A stretch of 64,000 nucleotides of DNA, taken from contig NZ_JAKILC010000001.1 of NCBI RefSeq assembly GCF_023283845.1, forward strand, positions 248,001 through 312,000. The letters run 5' to 3'. Below, piece after piece: positions 48,223 to 56,219 of this stretch (position 1 is the first letter of the stretch; each line of letters begins with the position of its first letter). This DNA comes from Shewanella marinintestina (lineage in GTDB: Bacteria > Pseudomonadota > Gammaproteobacteria > Enterobacterales > Shewanellaceae). The translations under genes were made by a program, and so were the position numbers. The notes under the pieces are model-generated. The model saw only the letters and a list, made by a program, of their open reading frames with translations. It was not told the DNA's origin and did not search any database.

Positions 48223-48978
48223 ATGTTCAAGCAGATAATTTGTATTGCCGCAATATCAACAGTCCTTGCAGGTTGTGCAACGACGAGCGATAAAAATGCA
48301 CCAATTCCAGTCGATGTAACGGTACTAGAAGCCAGCTTAACCAAGCAAGAAAGCAATATACTGGGAGCAATTAATACTTGTAACCAAAGCCAAGCTGCTG
48401 CTTTTGAAACATTAACAGCACAGGTTGACGAGCTTAAAGCCAATGTAGCTCAATTAAATGTGAAAGAAGAAAAAGCCATAGTGCCAGTTGTTGCCCCTGT
48501 GCAATGCCCTCCTTCTCCTATTGGTGACAAGTTTATGCTTGGCGCAGTTGAAAATGTGTATGTCGATGAAGTAAAAGCTAGTTTCAATACCCGTATTGAT
48601 ACCGGTGCGGAATCTTCTTCACTTGACGCCCGAAATATTATTTTGTTTGAAAGAGATGGAAGCCAATGGGTTCGCTTCGATGTTTTCACTCAAGGCGAAA
48701 AACAACCCGCTAAAACTTTTGAATCAAAAGTAGAACGTTTTGTTCGTATTAAACAAGATGCTGATGATAAGAGTGACCGCCGCCCTGTCATTCACGCTCA
48801 CCTTGAGATTGGCCAATATAAAGCTGAAACAGACTTGAATCTAAGTGATCGTAGCCATCTGGAATATCCGTTACTACTTGGTCGTAAGTTTATGCAAGAC
48901 ATCGCAGTTGTCGATGTTGGGCAGACTTTTATCCACGGAAAAAAACAAGACGCAAAGCCGTCTAAAACCAATAAATAG
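48223..48978 (+). CDS. Lipoprotein with retropepsin-like protease domain (RimB / PF05618 type)
   Basis: A 251-residue lipoprotein with a perfect lipobox LAGC (Cys18), a Gln/Ala-rich linker with coiled-coil character (about 30-85), and a C-terminal domain of the family called ATP-dependent zinc protease (PF05618), which has a retropepsin-like aspartic-protease fold. The presumed active-site segment is NTRIDTGAESSSLDAR, with matching HAHLEIGQYKAETDLNLSDR and YPLLLGRKFM strands. The ATG at 48223 has GGAAG at the right distance and is preferred over one four codons upstream. It is followed by a transglutaminase-like/7TM gene and an ATP-grasp ligase, a trio met together in many proteobacteria. Its substrate is unknown. 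Confidence 0.8.
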   Translation: MFKQIICIAAISTVLAGCATTSDKNAPIPVDVTVLEASLTKQESNILGAINTCNQSQAAAFETLTAQVDELKANVAQLNVKEEKAIVPVVAPVQCPPSPIGDKFMLGAVENVYVDEVKASFNTRIDTGAESSSLDARNIILFERDGSQWVRFDVFTQGEKQPAKTFESKVERFVRIKQDADDKSDRRPVIHAHLEIGQYKAETDLNLSDRSHLEYPLLLGRKFMQDIAVVDVGQTFIHGKKQDAKPSKTNK

Positions 48979-48983
48979 GATAA

Positions 48984-50498
48984 TTGCAAATGCACTCTAG
49001 AAAACCCTTTTACATCTTAGTTGCCTTGCTGTTTATCACCGGGATCGCAGCCAGCGTGTATCGCGGTATTGAGCACAGCGTACCTTTCGTACCAGGTAAA
49101 CAAGTACAAAGTTGGGCTGTTGATGCCAAAGTGAGCTTTCGTGGTACTGGCGAGCCTGCTGAAGTATCTTTCTCACTCCCAGAAGATCCTGCATACGAGA
49201 TTTTGGTCGAAAATGCCACGTCACCTGGCTACGGCTTAACCATTACTAATAATGCTATTGACCGCCGCGCAATTTGGTCGATTCGCACCGCAACAGGGAC
49301 GCAAGATCTTTACTATAAAGTGACGCTAATCCCAACAGGACAGGACAAACTTATAGAAACTGCTGAGCCACAAGCCCCTGCAGTTTATGCTTGGCCAGCT
49401 ACAGAACAAGCAGCTGCAGAGCAAGCAATCGAAGAAGTTTGGTCACGCAGTGCAACTAACCTTTCTTTTGCCCAGCAGCTAAACAAAGTACTAAATGCTA
49501 ATGAGCGTAGCCAGAATATTGAGCTACTACTAACAAGCAACACACCGACGAAGCTGTTTATCCGTATGCTACATAGCAAAGGGATCCCAGCCAAAGAAGT
49601 CAGTGGTCTTTACCTAGAAGATCAACGTCGTAGACAACAACTGTCAAGTTTTGTTGAAGTGTATAACGACGGTGAGTGGCACTTATTTAACGCCGAAGAT
49701 GGCACTCAAGGTCGTCCTGAAAACCTATTGCTATGGGACCGTTCAGGCACCTCTGTACTCGATGTTATAGGCGGCGTTAACTCCCAAGTTAATTTTTCTA
49801 TGCTGCAGGATACTCGCTCAGCGTTAGCCACTGCCATTGATGTGATGAAAAATGACAATGCGCTAGATTTCTCGCTTTATCAATTACCGCTAGAAGAGCA
49901 AAGCTTATTCAAGGGTATTTTGCTAATTCCTATCGGTGTTTTAGTTGTCGTGTTCCTGCGTGTACTTATTGGCATTAAAACCTCTGGTACTTTTATGCCA
50001 GTGTTGATTGCCCTCGCCTTTATTCAAACAACGCTATTTACTGGTTTAATTGGCTTCCTGCTGATTGTAGCGTTCGGTTTAATGATCCGTTCTTATTTAT
50101 CAGAGCTTAACCTATTGCTCATATCCAGGATCTCCGCCGTTATTATCGTGGTAATCGGTATTATCGGCTTGTTTACCTTATTATCATACAAGTTTGGTCT
50201 CAGTGAAGGCTTAACCATTACTTTCTTCCCTATGATTATTTTGGCATGGACCATTGAAAGAATGTCTATCCTTTGGGAAGAAGAAGGTCCAAAAGAAGTT
50301 ATCGTACAAGGTGGCGGTAGCCTATTCGTAGCAACTTTAGCTTACTTAGCTATGAGCGCGACTTGGGTTCAGCACTGGGTGTTTAACTTCCTAGGTATTC
50401 ACCTAGTCATTTTGGCTTTAGTGCTGCTAATGGGCCAATACACAGGATACCGTCTGCTTGAGCTTAAGCGCTTTAAGCCACTAGCTGGAGAAAAATAA
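48984..50498 (+). CDS. Inactive transglutaminase fused to seven membrane helices
   Basis: A 504-residue membrane protein: an N-terminal anchor (about 7-24), a periplasmic transglutaminase-like domain (about 30-270) and a hydrophobic C-terminal half with about seven helices (about 305-495). In the transglutaminase fold the catalytic cysteine is absent (the expected position lies in LLTSNTPTKLFIRMLHSKG) and the histidine region reads SFVEVYNDGEWHLFN, so it should bind rather than crosslink peptides. It ends exactly where the ATP-grasp gene starts (ATG overlapping at 50498). Family knowledge links it with the neighbouring ligase, but no reaction is established. Confidence 0.82.
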   Translation: MQMHSRKPFYILVALLFITGIAASVYRGIEHSVPFVPGKQVQSWAVDAKVSFRGTGEPAEVSFSLPEDPAYEILVENATSPGYGLTITNNAIDRRAIWSIRTATGTQDLYYKVTLIPTGQDKLIETAEPQAPAVYAWPATEQAAAEQAIEEVWSRSATNLSFAQQLNKVLNANERSQNIELLLTSNTPTKLFIRMLHSKGIPAKEVSGLYLEDQRRRQQLSSFVEVYNDGEWHLFNAEDGTQGRPENLLLWDRSGTSVLDVIGGVNSQVNFSMLQDTRSALATAIDVMKNDNALDFSLYQLPLEEQSLFKGILLIPIGVLVVVFLRVLIGIKTSGTFMPVLIALAFIQTTLFTGLIGFLLIVAFGLMIRSYLSELNLLLISRISAVIIVVIGIIGLFTLLSYKFGLSEGLTITFFPMIILAWTIERMSILWEEEGPKEVIVQGGGSLFVATLAYLAMSATWVQHWVFNFLGIHLVILALVLLMGQYTGYRLLELKRFKPLAGEK

Positions 50499-51448
50499 TG
50501 TTTCTAGCTAAGCCATCAGATCTACGTCGTAATGGCGTATTGTGTATGAACAAGCGTAATATCGATTACATTGGTCGATATAACCCACGTAAGTTTTACA
50601 AACGTGTGGATGACAAGCTAACGACCAAACAGTTGGCACTGGCAAATAACATCGCTGTGCCAGACTTAATAGGTACCGTATCAGAGCAACATGGCATTGC
50701 GGATATTCCTGCAATGGTCAATAACACAGACGGTTTTGTTATTAAGCCGTCTAAAGGTTCTGGCGGTAAAGGGATTTTAGTTGTCACTAAGGTTGAAAAC
50801 GGTCGTTACTACAAGCCAAATGGCCAAGAAGTGACGCCCTCTGAAGTTGACCGCCATGTATCTAACGTACTCAGCGGACTATTTTCATTAGGTGGTAAAC
50901 CTGATGTTGCGATTGTAGAAGGATTGATTCAGTTTGACCCGGTATTTGATGGCTACTCCTACGAAGGTGTACCAGACATACGTCTGATCATCTTCAAAGG
51001 TTTTCCAATCATGGGTATGTTGCGTCTTTCAACTGCTGCGTCAGACGGTAAGGCAAATTTACACCAGGGTGCTGTGGGCGTTGGTATTGATATCGCAACG
51101 GGTAAAGGCCTACATGCTGTGCAATTTGATCAGCCTATTGACCTACACCCTGATACCCAAAAAGAGCTTATTTCAATTGCCGTCCCACAATGGGATACCT
51201 TGTTGCATACAGCTTCAATGGCCTATGAAATGTCAGAACTTGGTTATCTAGGCACCGATATGGTGCTAGATAAAAACAAAGGGCCACTTTTGCTCGAGCT
51301 AAATGCTCGTCCCGGTCTTGCGATTCAAATTGCTAACGGTCGCGGTATTTTGCCAAATCTTCGCCATGTTGAAAAAATGGGCAACCATAATATGACGGTC
51401 GAAGAACGCGTGGCATATGCAAAAATACATTTCAGTGCCAACAGCTAG
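50498..51448 (+). CDS. RimK-like ATP-grasp ligase (alpha-L-glutamate ligase-like)
   Basis: A 316-residue ATP-grasp enzyme. The nucleotide loop is VIKPSKGSGGKGILVV (about 84-99), and the metal-binding end is LLELNARPGLAIQIANG (about 265-281). NRKNIDYI-type NKRNIDYIGRYNPRKFYKRVDDKL is a diagnostic N-terminal block. Relatives add amino acids, often glutamate, to a carboxylate end of a peptide or protein. Being cytosolic while both neighbours face the periplasm, it would modify something that the 7TM partner then senses or moves; this is inference. It overlaps the next gene by 32 bases. Confidence 0.85.
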   Translation: MFLAKPSDLRRNGVLCMNKRNIDYIGRYNPRKFYKRVDDKLTTKQLALANNIAVPDLIGTVSEQHGIADIPAMVNNTDGFVIKPSKGSGGKGILVVTKVENGRYYKPNGQEVTPSEVDRHVSNVLSGLFSLGGKPDVAIVEGLIQFDPVFDGYSYEGVPDIRLIIFKGFPIMGMLRLSTAASDGKANLHQGAVGVGIDIATGKGLHAVQFDQPIDLHPDTQKELISIAVPQWDTLLHTASMAYEMSELGYLGTDMVLDKNKGPLLLELNARPGLAIQIANGRGILPNLRHVEKMGNHNMTVEERVAYAKIHFSANS

Positions 51449-53159
51449 AATTAAAAAATGGCTGTTAAGCCCACTGTTAATTGGTATTTGTTGGTTTAAC
51501 ACGGCAGCTTTTGCTGCCGTGTCTCCTATCCCACTTTTAGTCGAGCAATGTCTTGCTTATCAATTTCCGGCAAAAAATCAAACATCAATAACAACTGGTG
51601 CAGCGCAGCATGCAGCAGCACTCGAACGGCAATTAATCGGCTTTTTTAATATCAATGACAGAATTAAATACTATCGACAGTTTCCACTGTCCTATGCTGA
51701 TAGAGAGCTAGTATTACAGTGCCAACTGTATTTGGCTGATGAGCTTGCATTATTTTTTAAATCGACACAGTTTCAATCGACTCGCTTTAAGCTCGCTGAA
51801 AGTCATAACCCACATATTCAAGCACTCGCAATGCGGATCAACCGCCTTGCAACTAATAGTGAATCGCCGCTAGATAAAGCTCAATTGCATACCGCTCAAG
51901 CTGCATTTAAACAAGGTGTCACGAGTCAGCAATTAAGCCTTAACTTTGCTAATACTGGCTGCCAACTTGACGCAAAACTTAACTCAGTTAAGACAAACTT
52001 TAACGGTAGCTTGGCAAGCTATTTAATTAAGCAGCCAAACGAGCAATGCAGAAAGACGGTATGGCAAGCCTACCAAGCTCGCGCATCGATAAAAAACAAA
52101 ACCTCATTTGAGGTAATAAAAAACTTACGCCAGCAGCAAGCAGAGCAAGATGGTTATCAAGATCACAGCCATGAAATACTCCAGCAACAATGGTTATCTC
52201 ACCCACAGCTTGTAGCTAAGTTTTTACAAAGCCAAACCCAAGCAATAAACACTAACCCTTGGAGTTTAGGCCAAGTATTGTCTAACGCTAAACCCACAGT
52301 CGTTGAACCTACATCATCACGGTTATGGTTAAATAACATCGCTAAGGTGTTAGAGCCGCTAGCAGTGTCAATCACACCTGTAAACGAAAAAGTCTTACGG
52401 GTTTATCATCAACACCGCTTGCTCGGTGACCTATACCTCAGTCAAGGCAAAAAAACTCAAGCAAGAGTAATAAGACATGCTGTGGTAGGACAACAATTTG
52501 GTCAATATGAGTTGGTTTTAAAAGATGAGCTCACCAATTATCAACAACAAAGCGCAATGATCGATACTGTTGCAAGCATTATTAGCCAGTTAGCCAGCGG
52601 CCATCGTTATTATTTACAAAATACGCTAGGCGAAACCCAAGATAGCGATCAAATAGACAAGTTTTGGCTACAAATGTGGCTTAAAGGCGAGCTGCTCCCT
52701 ACACCTAAAAATAATAGTAGAGAAGCTGTATTGCAGCGATATGCCACTCAACTACAAATATTTAGAGCAAAGGTTGCACTAAATAGCTATTTGTCTTCTG
52801 AGGATAAAAACAGGTTTGATTTAGATAGTGCTTTTAAACAAGCTTTTTCTGCTCGTTGGGATAGCGTCGATGATGCGCCCTACACTTTTAGTGCCATTGT
52901 GTATCAAGGGCCGTTGTATTATCAAAAAGTTTGGCAGAAAGCCGTCGCCAAGTATATTTACCAATCAACAAAAGACTGTCAAAATCAAAAACATATTTTT
53001 GATTATTTAGTCGTTAATGAATCAGCTAACGACATGGTCACTCAGTTACAACTGTTGTTAGACGAAACAATAACCCCAGACTCACTCATAAAAAGGACTC
53101 AACATGCCTTCAATCATCAAGATCAGCACTCTCGCCGCTGCACTCTTTTGCGCCAATAG
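51417..53159 (+). CDS. Exported M3-peptidase-like protein without the zinc motif
   Basis: A 580-residue protein with a signal peptide (hydrophobic 15-33, cleavage near AFA-AV). The middle (QAEQDGYQDHSHEILQQQWL, then KVLRVYHQHRLLGDLYLSQG) follows the pattern of M3 oligopeptidases such as PrlC/Dcp, where the zinc motif HEFGH is expected soon after. Here the matching stretch is MIDTVASIISQLASGHRYYL (381-400), with no HExxH anywhere in the protein. I read it as a catalytically dead homologue, perhaps a peptide-binding protein. The ATG at 51417 lies inside the ligase gene; a GTG six codons later is an alternative. The 3' end overlaps the next gene by 56 bases. Confidence 0.6.
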   Translation: MQKYISVPTARIKKWLLSPLLIGICWFNTAAFAAVSPIPLLVEQCLAYQFPAKNQTSITTGAAQHAAALERQLIGFFNINDRIKYYRQFPLSYADRELVLQCQLYLADELALFFKSTQFQSTRFKLAESHNPHIQALAMRINRLATNSESPLDKAQLHTAQAAFKQGVTSQQLSLNFANTGCQLDAKLNSVKTNFNGSLASYLIKQPNEQCRKTVWQAYQARASIKNKTSFEVIKNLRQQQAEQDGYQDHSHEILQQQWLSHPQLVAKFLQSQTQAINTNPWSLGQVLSNAKPTVVEPTSSRLWLNNIAKVLEPLAVSITPVNEKVLRVYHQHRLLGDLYLSQGKKTQARVIRHAVVGQQFGQYELVLKDELTNYQQQSAMIDTVASIISQLASGHRYYLQNTLGETQDSDQIDKFWLQMWLKGELLPTPKNNSREAVLQRYATQLQIFRAKVALNSYLSSEDKNRFDLDSAFKQAFSARWDSVDDAPYTFSAIVYQGPLYYQKVWQKAVAKYIYQSTKDCQNQKHIFDYLVVNESANDMVTQLQLLLDETITPDSLIKRTQHAFNHQDQHSRRCTLLRQ

Positions 53160-54189
53160 TTTTGCCGCCGACCTTGCTGTCACAGAGTCTACAAAATCTC
53201 AAGTTTATCAAGGGATAAAGAATAACCTGGAGGAACATTTATTCGAACTACCTCCACGTGTTCAAGGTCATTACGGCATACGCCAATATCGCATGACTGG
53301 TGACGACAAATACGCCAATGCTGCACTAGTCGATCTTTATGCTGTAACCGAAGCTCAGGCGTTCTATGCGTGTAATCTCGACAAACCAAACTTCATTATC
53401 GATCAAGCAGAAGAGGCTATCTCTGTATTGGGCAAAGGCCCACGTGCTAAGGCGCGTAAAAAAGCACTCCAGCCTTTTCCTGAATTCATCTTCTATACCG
53501 ATGTATTGCTACGTTACTCAAGCCGAATTGATGAGTTTGGCTTTACTGGTCCATGTCATGACAAATTAACTGCAGCGCTTAAAAAAGCCGACTTAAAAAC
53601 AGGCTTGACCGATAAAGCCATGATTGAGACATGGGCAGCGCAGTTAATTAACTACGTTTACTGGGCTAAACAAATTGGTGTAGGTGACTATTTAGCCGAT
53701 TATAAAAAAGCATTTATTGAAGTTTACCCAGACAATGAAGATAGCGAGTTAAATAAAAAGCAATACCGCAATAAGCTATACGGTATGACCCACTTTATTT
53801 TTGCAGCCAGTGAATATTACCAGCACAATGTTGATGCTAAAGAGTTCGCCTGGATTTTAGACCATTTTGATCGCAATATTGATCGTATTTTGAAAGATGC
53901 TACAGACGACATTATTGCCGAAGTGGGAATTAGTTTCTTACTCGCAGGGAAACCTAACCACCCAGTGGTTAAAAAAACTCAAAAACATATCATTAATGCG
54001 TTTAATACCAAAGAGCAAATCATTCCCTCACCTCGTGGTAATCCTGACTTAGTGATCGGTGAACATCGCAATGTATTGGCTATGATGTTGCTTGATTGGC
54101 CTGAAAAGTTACATAAAGGCCCTTACCTATCAGAACTGAAAGCGACTAAGAAATATCTGCCTAAACAAGTTACTCCTATTAATAAGTGA
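53104..54189 (+). CDS. Secreted DUF3541-like protein
   Basis: A 361-residue protein with a clear signal peptide (MPSIIKISTLAAALFCANSFA-AD) and an all-helical mature domain (RVQGHYGIRQYRMTGDDKYA, later NKLYGMTHFIFAASEYYQ). I recall this type as DUF3541, a family of exported proteins without known function; the number is from memory. Its start lies 56 bases inside the preceding peptidase-like gene, in another frame, an unusually long overlap that suggests strict coupling. A hairpin follows the stop. Last gene of the cmoA-linked run. Confidence 0.65.
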   Translation: MPSIIKISTLAAALFCANSFAADLAVTESTKSQVYQGIKNNLEEHLFELPPRVQGHYGIRQYRMTGDDKYANAALVDLYAVTEAQAFYACNLDKPNFIIDQAEEAISVLGKGPRAKARKKALQPFPEFIFYTDVLLRYSSRIDEFGFTGPCHDKLTAALKKADLKTGLTDKAMIETWAAQLINYVYWAKQIGVGDYLADYKKAFIEVYPDNEDSELNKKQYRNKLYGMTHFIFAASEYYQHNVDAKEFAWILDHFDRNIDRILKDATDDIIAEVGISFLLAGKPNHPVVKKTQKHIINAFNTKEQIIPSPRGNPDLVIGEHRNVLAMMLLDWPEKLHKGPYLSELKATKKYLPKQVTPINK

Positions 54190-54197
54190 TCCCTCTA

Positions 54198-54222
54198 CAG
54201 AAAGGCTCAATGAGCCTTTCTG
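54198..54222. terminator. Hairpin after the DUF3541-like gene
   Basis: CAGAAAGGCTC / GAGCCTTTCTG with a 3-base loop, 11 perfect pairs, but no T-run follows. Weak terminator or RNA-stabilising hairpin. Confidence 0.65.
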
Positions 54223-54259
54223 GCATTGACTCAACCTAAATTCAGAGCCGTTAATTCAT

Positions 54260-55159
54260 ATGGATAGAGCCAAATCAACACTTGAGCAGTGGCGAATATT
54301 ACAAGCGGTAGTCGACTATGGAGGCTACTCTCAGGCAGCGGAACAATTAAATAAAAGTCAATCTTCGCTTAACCACGCTGTGGCAAAACTGCAGTTTCAA
54401 CTTGGCGTACAATTACTTGAGGTTAAGGGGCGGAAAGCTTATTTAACTGAATGTGGCGAAGTTTTACTGCGCCGATCACGACATATCACTCAGTCTGTAA
54501 ACGAGTTAGAGATGTTGGCGAGCAACTTAGAAAGGGGTTGGGAACCACAATTAACTATCGCTCGAGAAATCATTTACCCTATGGGTCACCTTGTCGATGC
54601 GTTAAGCGAGTTTTTACCGCAAAGCCGCGGCACACGTGTCACGATTATTGACACTGTAATAACAGGTACCTCTGAATTAATCAATAACCAAAGCGTTGAT
54701 TTAGCAATATGCGGTGGTCCGCCACCTAAAGGCCATATTGCTGAACCTCTGTTAGATATCGACTTTATACTGGTTTGCCACCCTGAGCACCCTCTCGCCC
54801 AACTGAGCCACATTGAAGATGATCAAACCTTGGCGCAGCAACTTCAGATCGTGATTAAAGATACAGCCTTAAGCCCCAACACTGATCTTGGCTGGTTAAA
54901 AGCAGAGCAACGTTGGACAGTAAGCAACTTTCATGAGGCTATTGCCATTTTAAAAAAGAGAATGGGTTTTTGTTGGGTGCCTCAACATTTGGTCCAGGTT
55001 GAAATTGATAATAAATCACTCAGACAACTCCATCTTAAAGGCTCAAGTAAACGTAAAGCTACGCTAAGCTTAGTTATTCCCAATAGAGATAAGCAAGGCC
55101 CGGCAAATGAGCTACTTGAAGCATTAATATTGCAACATCATCAAGCTAAGCCAACTTAA
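54260..55159 (+). CDS. LysR-family transcriptional regulator
   Basis: A 299-residue LysR-type regulator. The winged helix-turn-helix is at about 8-65 (YSQAAEQLNKSQSSLNHAVAK), and a periplasmic-binding-protein-like sensor domain covers about 95-290. It lies 70 bases after the DUF3541-like gene on the same strand. Its target is unknown; the envelope cluster upstream is one candidate, but LysR regulators usually sit divergent to their target, which is not the case here. Confidence 0.88.
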   Translation: MDRAKSTLEQWRILQAVVDYGGYSQAAEQLNKSQSSLNHAVAKLQFQLGVQLLEVKGRKAYLTECGEVLLRRSRHITQSVNELEMLASNLERGWEPQLTIAREIIYPMGHLVDALSEFLPQSRGTRVTIIDTVITGTSELINNQSVDLAICGGPPPKGHIAEPLLDIDFILVCHPEHPLAQLSHIEDDQTLAQQLQIVIKDTALSPNTDLGWLKAEQRWTVSNFHEAIAILKKRMGFCWVPQHLVQVEIDNKSLRQLHLKGSSKRKATLSLVIPNRDKQGPANELLEALILQHHQAKPT

Positions 55160-55169
55160 ATTTTTCCAT

Positions 55170-55198
55170 AAAAAAGCACTCTACAAGAGTGCTTTTTT
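55170..55198. terminator. Bidirectional terminator LysR / rod-like mini-protein
   Basis: AAAAAAGCACTC / GAGTGCTTTTTT, perfect 12-base arms with a 5-base loop, between convergent genes. Confidence 0.93.
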
Positions 55199-55227
55199 AT
55201 GCTGCTTGGTAGCATACACAGGTAAGT

Positions 55228-55479
55228 TTATACTTTGATATTTATTATGCTGCCAATCATATCCGATGATGTTTGGATGACTTCAGCGTTAGCTTGAGCG
55301 TGGTTAACTGCTTGAGCTGCATCAATCAAAGTCCCCGTTGTATTTGAAACGGTAATAGCTGTAGTGGTTCCCGCTACAGACTGACTCGCACCAGCTACAT
55401 CTATTGTAGCTTGAGTTAAATCGGTTTGTGCCGCCTGAAAGCCATTTTGCCCAGAAATAATACTTGGTGGAATTTGCAT
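55228..55479 (-). CDS. Miniature flagellar rod/hook-like protein
   Basis: An 83-residue protein. Its first third (SIISGQNGFQAAQTDLTQAT) resembles the conserved N-terminal helix of flagellar rod and hook proteins (...SGLQAAQ..L...A.NIAN). Its last third (AQANAEVIQTSSDMIGSIIN) resembles their C-terminal helix (ANAKVIQTADEMLGTLLN). Between them is only a short Thr/Ala-rich link. It therefore looks like the two coiled-coil ends of an axial protein without the surface domains. A GGGGGA ribosome site precedes the ATG. No flagellar gene is nearby; a stand-alone CheY-like gene is divergent from it. Function unknown. Confidence 0.65.
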   Translation of the reverse strand: MQIPPSIISGQNGFQAAQTDLTQATIDVAGASQSVAGTTTAITVSNTTGTLIDAAQAVNHAQANAEVIQTSSDMIGSIINIKV

Positions 55480-55689
55480 ATCATCCCCCTTTATCTATGT
55501 CTAAGTGGTTCAATTATCATACTATTAGTTTTAGATGTACAGTAAGAAAAGCTCGCAAGTATAATTAAATCATCTACAGTTAACTAAAAACATATCACAA
55601 GGTATCAAGTTCCAATGAGATAGCCTTTGTATTGATAAAATGATAGCCTTTTCGAATAAAAGATAACTGTCTGCTCTGAGGAAGTCTAA

Positions 55690-56058
55690 ATGAATAAAAC
55701 TAGAATACTGATTGTAGATGATGATCCTTTTTGCTCAAGTCTATTATTATCAATATTAGGCCACGATTACCAAGTCACAACCATCAACTCTGGTTTTGAT
55801 GTAATTGATATTTTAGGTGTTCAATGTCCGGACTTTATTTTTCTAGACATAATGATGCCTGGTAAAAATGGCTACCAAGTATTAAAGGATTTAAAAGAGG
55901 ACCCCTTAACCCAAATGATCCCTGTGATTATTGTTAGTGCGCTAACTGAAGAATCCGATGAAAACCTCGCATTACGCCTTGGTGCAAACGGCTATATTTC
56001 TAAACCAATAATCCCAACAGAAGTTTACGCTAAATTAAAAGAGCATTTGCGGCAGTAA
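55690..56058 (+). CDS. Single-domain response regulator (CheY-like receiver)
   Basis: A 122-residue receiver domain without output domain. The acidic pocket is DDD at 10-12, the phospho-acceptor is Asp53 (FLDIMMPGKNG), the switch residue is in IIVSALT, and the conserved lysine is in YISKPI. A GAGGAAG ribosome site lies before the ATG. No histidine kinase is adjacent, so the partner is elsewhere. It is divergent from the rod-like mini-protein. Confidence 0.92.
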   Translation: MNKTRILIVDDDPFCSSLLLSILGHDYQVTTINSGFDVIDILGVQCPDFIFLDIMMPGKNGYQVLKDLKEDPLTQMIPVIIVSALTEESDENLALRLGANGYISKPIIPTEVYAKLKEHLRQ

Positions 56059-56100
56059 CTATTAAACAGCATCACTCCCTGTGTAATGCAATAAGCTGTT

Positions 56101-56126
56101 TGGTATACATCAATTAATGTATACCA
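56101..56126. repeat. Perfect inverted repeat between receiver and thiH
   Basis: TGGTATACAT / ATGTATACCA with a 6-base spacer, in the 161-base gap between convergent genes. No T-run follows on either side, so it may be a protein-binding site or a weak bidirectional terminator. Confidence 0.6.
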
Positions 56127-56219
56127 CTTAGCTAAAAGTGTTCATAACAAGAAGACTCATGCTTTAGCTATTGATAAAAAAACAATAAGATTACCGTTCA
56201 CAATCTAAACAGTCATTAT

